Assembly: GCA_036558905.1 (NCBI GenBank)
Contig: DATBER010000162.1
Location: 1 to 13,691 of the forward strand
Origin: DASXRA01 sp036558905
GTDB taxonomy: Bacteria; Actinomycetota; Actinomycetes; Mycobacteriales; Jatrophihabitantaceae
Reading direction: 5' to 3'
DNA length: 13,691 nt
Part shown: positions 12,216 through 13,691 of the stretch, one piece after another
Layout of the letters: every line of letters begins with the position of its first letter
Position numbering within the stretch: position 1 is the first letter of the stretch
The notes under the pieces: model-generated
Told to the model about the DNA's origin: nothing
The model's database searches: none
Seen by the model: the letters and a program-made list of their open reading frames with translations, nothing else
Translations under genes and position numbers: made by a program

Positions 12216-12963
12216 TGTCGGCTCCGGTCGGCGTCGGCGCGGCCGTCTTCCGCGCACCCCGGCGGGCCAGGATCCGGTCGACGATCCGGTTCACCCGCTC
12301 GTCGGCCTGGATGCCCTGCATCCTGACCCCGACCACTGCCTCCGACGTGACTATGCCGGTGGACACGCGGATGATTTCCGGCAGATCGATCTCGTAGACG
12401 ACCTCGCGGGCGATCGAGGCCATGTCGATGCGGGCGAGCACCGCATCGATATCGACGTTCGCGACGATCGAATCGATGTCGACCTGAGCCACGATGGCGC
12501 CGATGTCGAGCCGAGCCACGATGGCGCCGATGTCGATCCGGTCGAGTATCGCCGCGACGAGGGACGGCACGACCGTCTGCAGCAACGGATCCACGCGTGA
12601 CCGATACGCCCGGCCTTGCCGGCCGGTCGCCTGGATCCACGTGATCGGATGCAGTCGCTCAGGCAGCAGCGGCGGACGCACGGCAATCGCCGCGACCGGT
12701 CGCAGCGCGCCCAGCACAACCGTCCCGGCAGTCGTCGCCCGGCTCGTCGCGCCGACGAGCAGGCCGATCACGACGTCGGGTGGTGACCAGGCCGGCGGTG
12801 GCGCGGGCGACCGCCCGAGGGAATGTTGCACGTCCTGCCGCACCGCCTCGACCGCGGTGACCACGGCGGAGACCACGCTGGCCAGCACGAGCAGTCGCTC
12901 TTCTTCCTCGCTGCGCGGATCAACTTCCTCGGTGCGCGGATCACCCGCGGGCGACGCGTCCAT
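12199..12963 (-). CDS. Nonapeptide-repeat protein of unknown function
   Basis: A 254-residue protein with an acidic N-terminus (PRTEEVDPRSEEEER), a hydrophobic/amphipathic stretch at about 24-41, a second at about 64-87, and a run of nine-residue repeats from residue 144: DIGAIVARL, DIGAIVAQV, DIDSIVANV, DIDAVLARI and DMASIAREV. These are followed by a degenerate DLPEIIRVS and a C-terminal basic tail. The repeat consensus D-[ILM]-x-[AS]-[IV]-[VL]-A-x-[LVI] recurs in actinobacterial proteins often encoded beside RDD proteins; its function is unknown to me. The ATG at 12963 is chosen because CATACT lies six bases before it (leaderless), discarding 11 residues of the longer frame. It overlaps the RDD gene start by 17 bases, which suggests the two products work together. 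Confidence 0.85.
   Translation of the reverse strand: MDASPAGDPRTEEVDPRSEEEERLLVLASVVSAVVTAVEAVRQDVQHSLGRSPAPPPAWSPPDVVIGLLVGATSRATTAGTVVLGALRPVAAIAVRPPLLPERLHPITWIQATGRQGRAYRSRVDPLLQTVVPSLVAAILDRIDIGAIVARLDIGAIVAQVDIDSIVANVDIDAVLARIDMASIAREVVYEIDLPEIIRVSTGIVTSEAVVGVRMQGIQADERVNRIVDRILARRGARKTAAPTPTGADNGAPN
12486..12536 (-). repeat. 27-base tandem DNA repeat inside the nonapeptide-repeat gene
   Basis: Identical 24-base segments at 12486-12509 and 12513-12536 recur with a 27-base period, encoding the first two nearly identical nonapeptides. Neighbouring repeats share the period but are diverged at DNA level, so the newest copy looks recent. Confidence 0.8.
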
Positions 12964-12969
12964 CGGCCC

Positions 12970-12975
12970 AGTATG
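12970..12975 (-). promoter_or_regulatory. Leaderless -10 element of the nonapeptide-repeat/RDD operon
   Basis: Minus-strand CATACT (four of six bases of TATAAT) is followed by GGGCCG and the ATG at 12963. No ribosome binding site. The following CTGGGCCGATG is identical to the promoter-start junction of the gene at 5401. Confidence 0.55.
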
Positions 12976-13166
12976 GGTTGCCCCGGAGCCGCGCACACCA
13001 CCCCGCGGCGGTGACCCGGCCCGCGCTCTCCGCGGCCCCGACGGGTAAGTGTCGCCGAGCGGTCGTTCACTCGGGTCGGGTGATCCATGGGAGAGGCGCG
13101 CGCGATTCGATCGCCGCAGGGCGACGAGGATCGCTCACCGGACCGACGTGGCAAAGGGGAGCTTCA
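12976..13166. promoter_or_regulatory. Divergent region upstream of the CMD-like gene
   Basis: About 190 bases without a gene between the nonapeptide-repeat gene and the CMD-like gene. GGGGAG five bases before 13167 is the ribosome binding site of the latter. Open frames across this stretch look like chance GC-rich ORFs. No promoter could be assigned with confidence for the plus strand. Confidence 0.35.
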
Positions 13167-13490
13167 ATGGTCGACAAGGAAGCAACACCGTTACTCGACG
13201 TACTCAGCGACATGACCGCGGCGTCGTTCAAGGAAACGAACCTCGATGCGAGGACGCTGCTCCAGCTCCGGTTCGCCGCCCTCGTCGCGGCGGACGCCTC
13301 GCCGGCGTCCTACCTGTTCCACCTCGAGGCCGGCGCCGAGGCCGGGCTGACGCTCGAAGACGCCCGTCAGGTGCTGATCGCCCTGGCGCCGCTCGTCGGA
13401 AGCGCCCGAGTCGTGTCGGCGTCGACGAAGGTCGCGCGGGCGCTCGGCCTGGCGATCGCGCTCAGCGATGAGCCGGATGAGTCGCCCTGA
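13167..13490 (+). CDS. Carboxymuconolactone decarboxylase/AhpD-like small protein without CxxC
   Basis: An all-helical protein of 107 residues with the layout of the CMD/AhpD-like fold: 'LLDVLSDMTAASFKETNLDARTLL' (first helices), 'LQLRFAALVAADASPASYLFHLEAG' with an Ala-rich central helix, and 'AGLTLEDARQVLIALAPLVGSARVV' where the 'G(L/I)T.E(D/E)...' motif of the family sits. AhpD enzymes use a CxxC pair; this protein has no cysteine at all, so it cannot do thiol chemistry and may be structural or act like the decarboxylase branch. The ATG at 13167 follows GGGGAG; frames upstream are shadow. Such CMD-like genes are frequent near DUF6325/RDD stress clusters. The next gene starts within its last codons. 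Confidence 0.75.
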   Translation: MVDKEATPLLDVLSDMTAASFKETNLDARTLLQLRFAALVAADASPASYLFHLEAGAEAGLTLEDARQVLIALAPLVGSARVVSASTKVARALGLAIALSDEPDESP

Positions 13491-13691
13491 CGGCCCAGTC
13501 GATCGCTACTGGCAGGGTCTGCCTCGCTCCCGCGTGAGTGGTCACCTCACGCGGCGGGCGGGGCAGCGCGCGTCTGCTCTGCACGCTGCCGCCGTCCTGG
13601 CCGTAGCGGTGTGCCTGGCGGTGGCGACCGGCTGCACATCATCGTCGTCCGGCAAGTCGACCAACCCGGCAACGACGTCGGCGACCACCTC
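13477..13691 (+). CDS. Putative lipoprotein, N-terminal part (3' end outside window)
   Basis: An open frame to the window edge: N-terminus 'MSRPDGPVDRYWQGLPRSRV', arginine-rich segment 'LTRRAGQRASALH', hydrophobic 'AAAVLAVAVCLAVATGC' with a good lipobox (VATGC), then a Ser/Thr/Lys-rich linker. It is therefore an exported, lipid-anchored protein of unknown type; the mature domain is not visible. Starting at ATG 13477 overlaps the upstream gene by 14 bases and gives a long n-region of about 38 residues. GTG 13534 would give a more standard signal peptide but lies inside a hairpin. Start uncertain. Confidence 0.65.
   Translation, partial: MSRPDGPVDRYWQGLPRSRVSGHLTRRAGQRASALHAAAVLAVAVCLAVATGCTSSSSGKSTNPATTSATT
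13530..13554 (+). terminator. Hairpin after the CMD-like gene
   Basis: CCGCGTGAG, loop TGGTCAC, CTCACGCGG: a perfect nine-base stem 39 bases after the CMD-like stop. It could be that gene's terminator, or a hairpin within the lipoprotein mRNA near its alternative GTG start. Confidence 0.5.

Noticed and set aside
12486..12536. Tandem 24-base identity as a possible CRISPR or iteron array
   Set aside because: It lies in frame within a coding gene with a 27-base (nine-codon) period and encodes protein repeats; there are no spacers.

Overview
The window is very GC-rich, with NNC/NNG codon use, frequent GTG starts and little intergenic space. Its protein families (DUF6325, DUF7144, SHOCT, RDD, MptD-free stress cluster) are typical of a filamentous or soil actinomycete chromosome. 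No phage, plasmid, CRISPR, tRNA or rRNA feature is visible. The only hints of mobility or decay are one frameshifted gene remnant and one long perfect inverted repeat. I cannot name the species.

Layout. (1) 1-2214, minus strand: a dipeptide/oligopeptide-type ABC importer, with a DppB-like permease followed by the solute-binding lipoprotein, which is cut by the window edge. (2) 2388-4483, plus strand: a winged-helix (ArsR-like) regulator and a class I SAM methyltransferase with an NPPF motif, probably co-transcribed. (3) 4544-5343, minus strand: a GDT1/UPF0016 cation transporter behind a very recognisable yybP-ykoY manganese riboswitch, with a -10 box placed so that transcription begins at the first stem. 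(4) 5401-8362: a flavin-type split-barrel protein, a phytanoyl-CoA dioxygenase-like enzyme with a divergent AraC regulator, and an atypical SDR. (5) 8517-9250: a tiny leader ORF coupled to a multi-pass membrane protein. (6) 9361-9626: a frameshifted remnant. (7) 9684-13490: a cluster of small proteins of poorly known function (DUF7144 membrane protein, DUF1269-like, DUF6325, SHOCT, RDD, a nonapeptide-repeat protein, and a CMD/AhpD-like protein). (8) From 13477: the start of a lipoprotein gene.

How it works together. The best-supported regulatory unit is the Mn2+ riboswitch with the GDT1 transporter, which reads as a manganese-responsive efflux or homeostasis switch. The dioxygenase and AraC genes form a divergent regulator/target pair. 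The 9.7-13.5 kb cluster looks like the small-protein stress or envelope neighbourhoods seen in actinomycetes, but its function is unknown. A recurring theme is start codons placed 6-8 bases after an xAxxxT -10 hexamer with no ribosome binding site. At least six genes here look leaderless, and this pattern settles several start choices.
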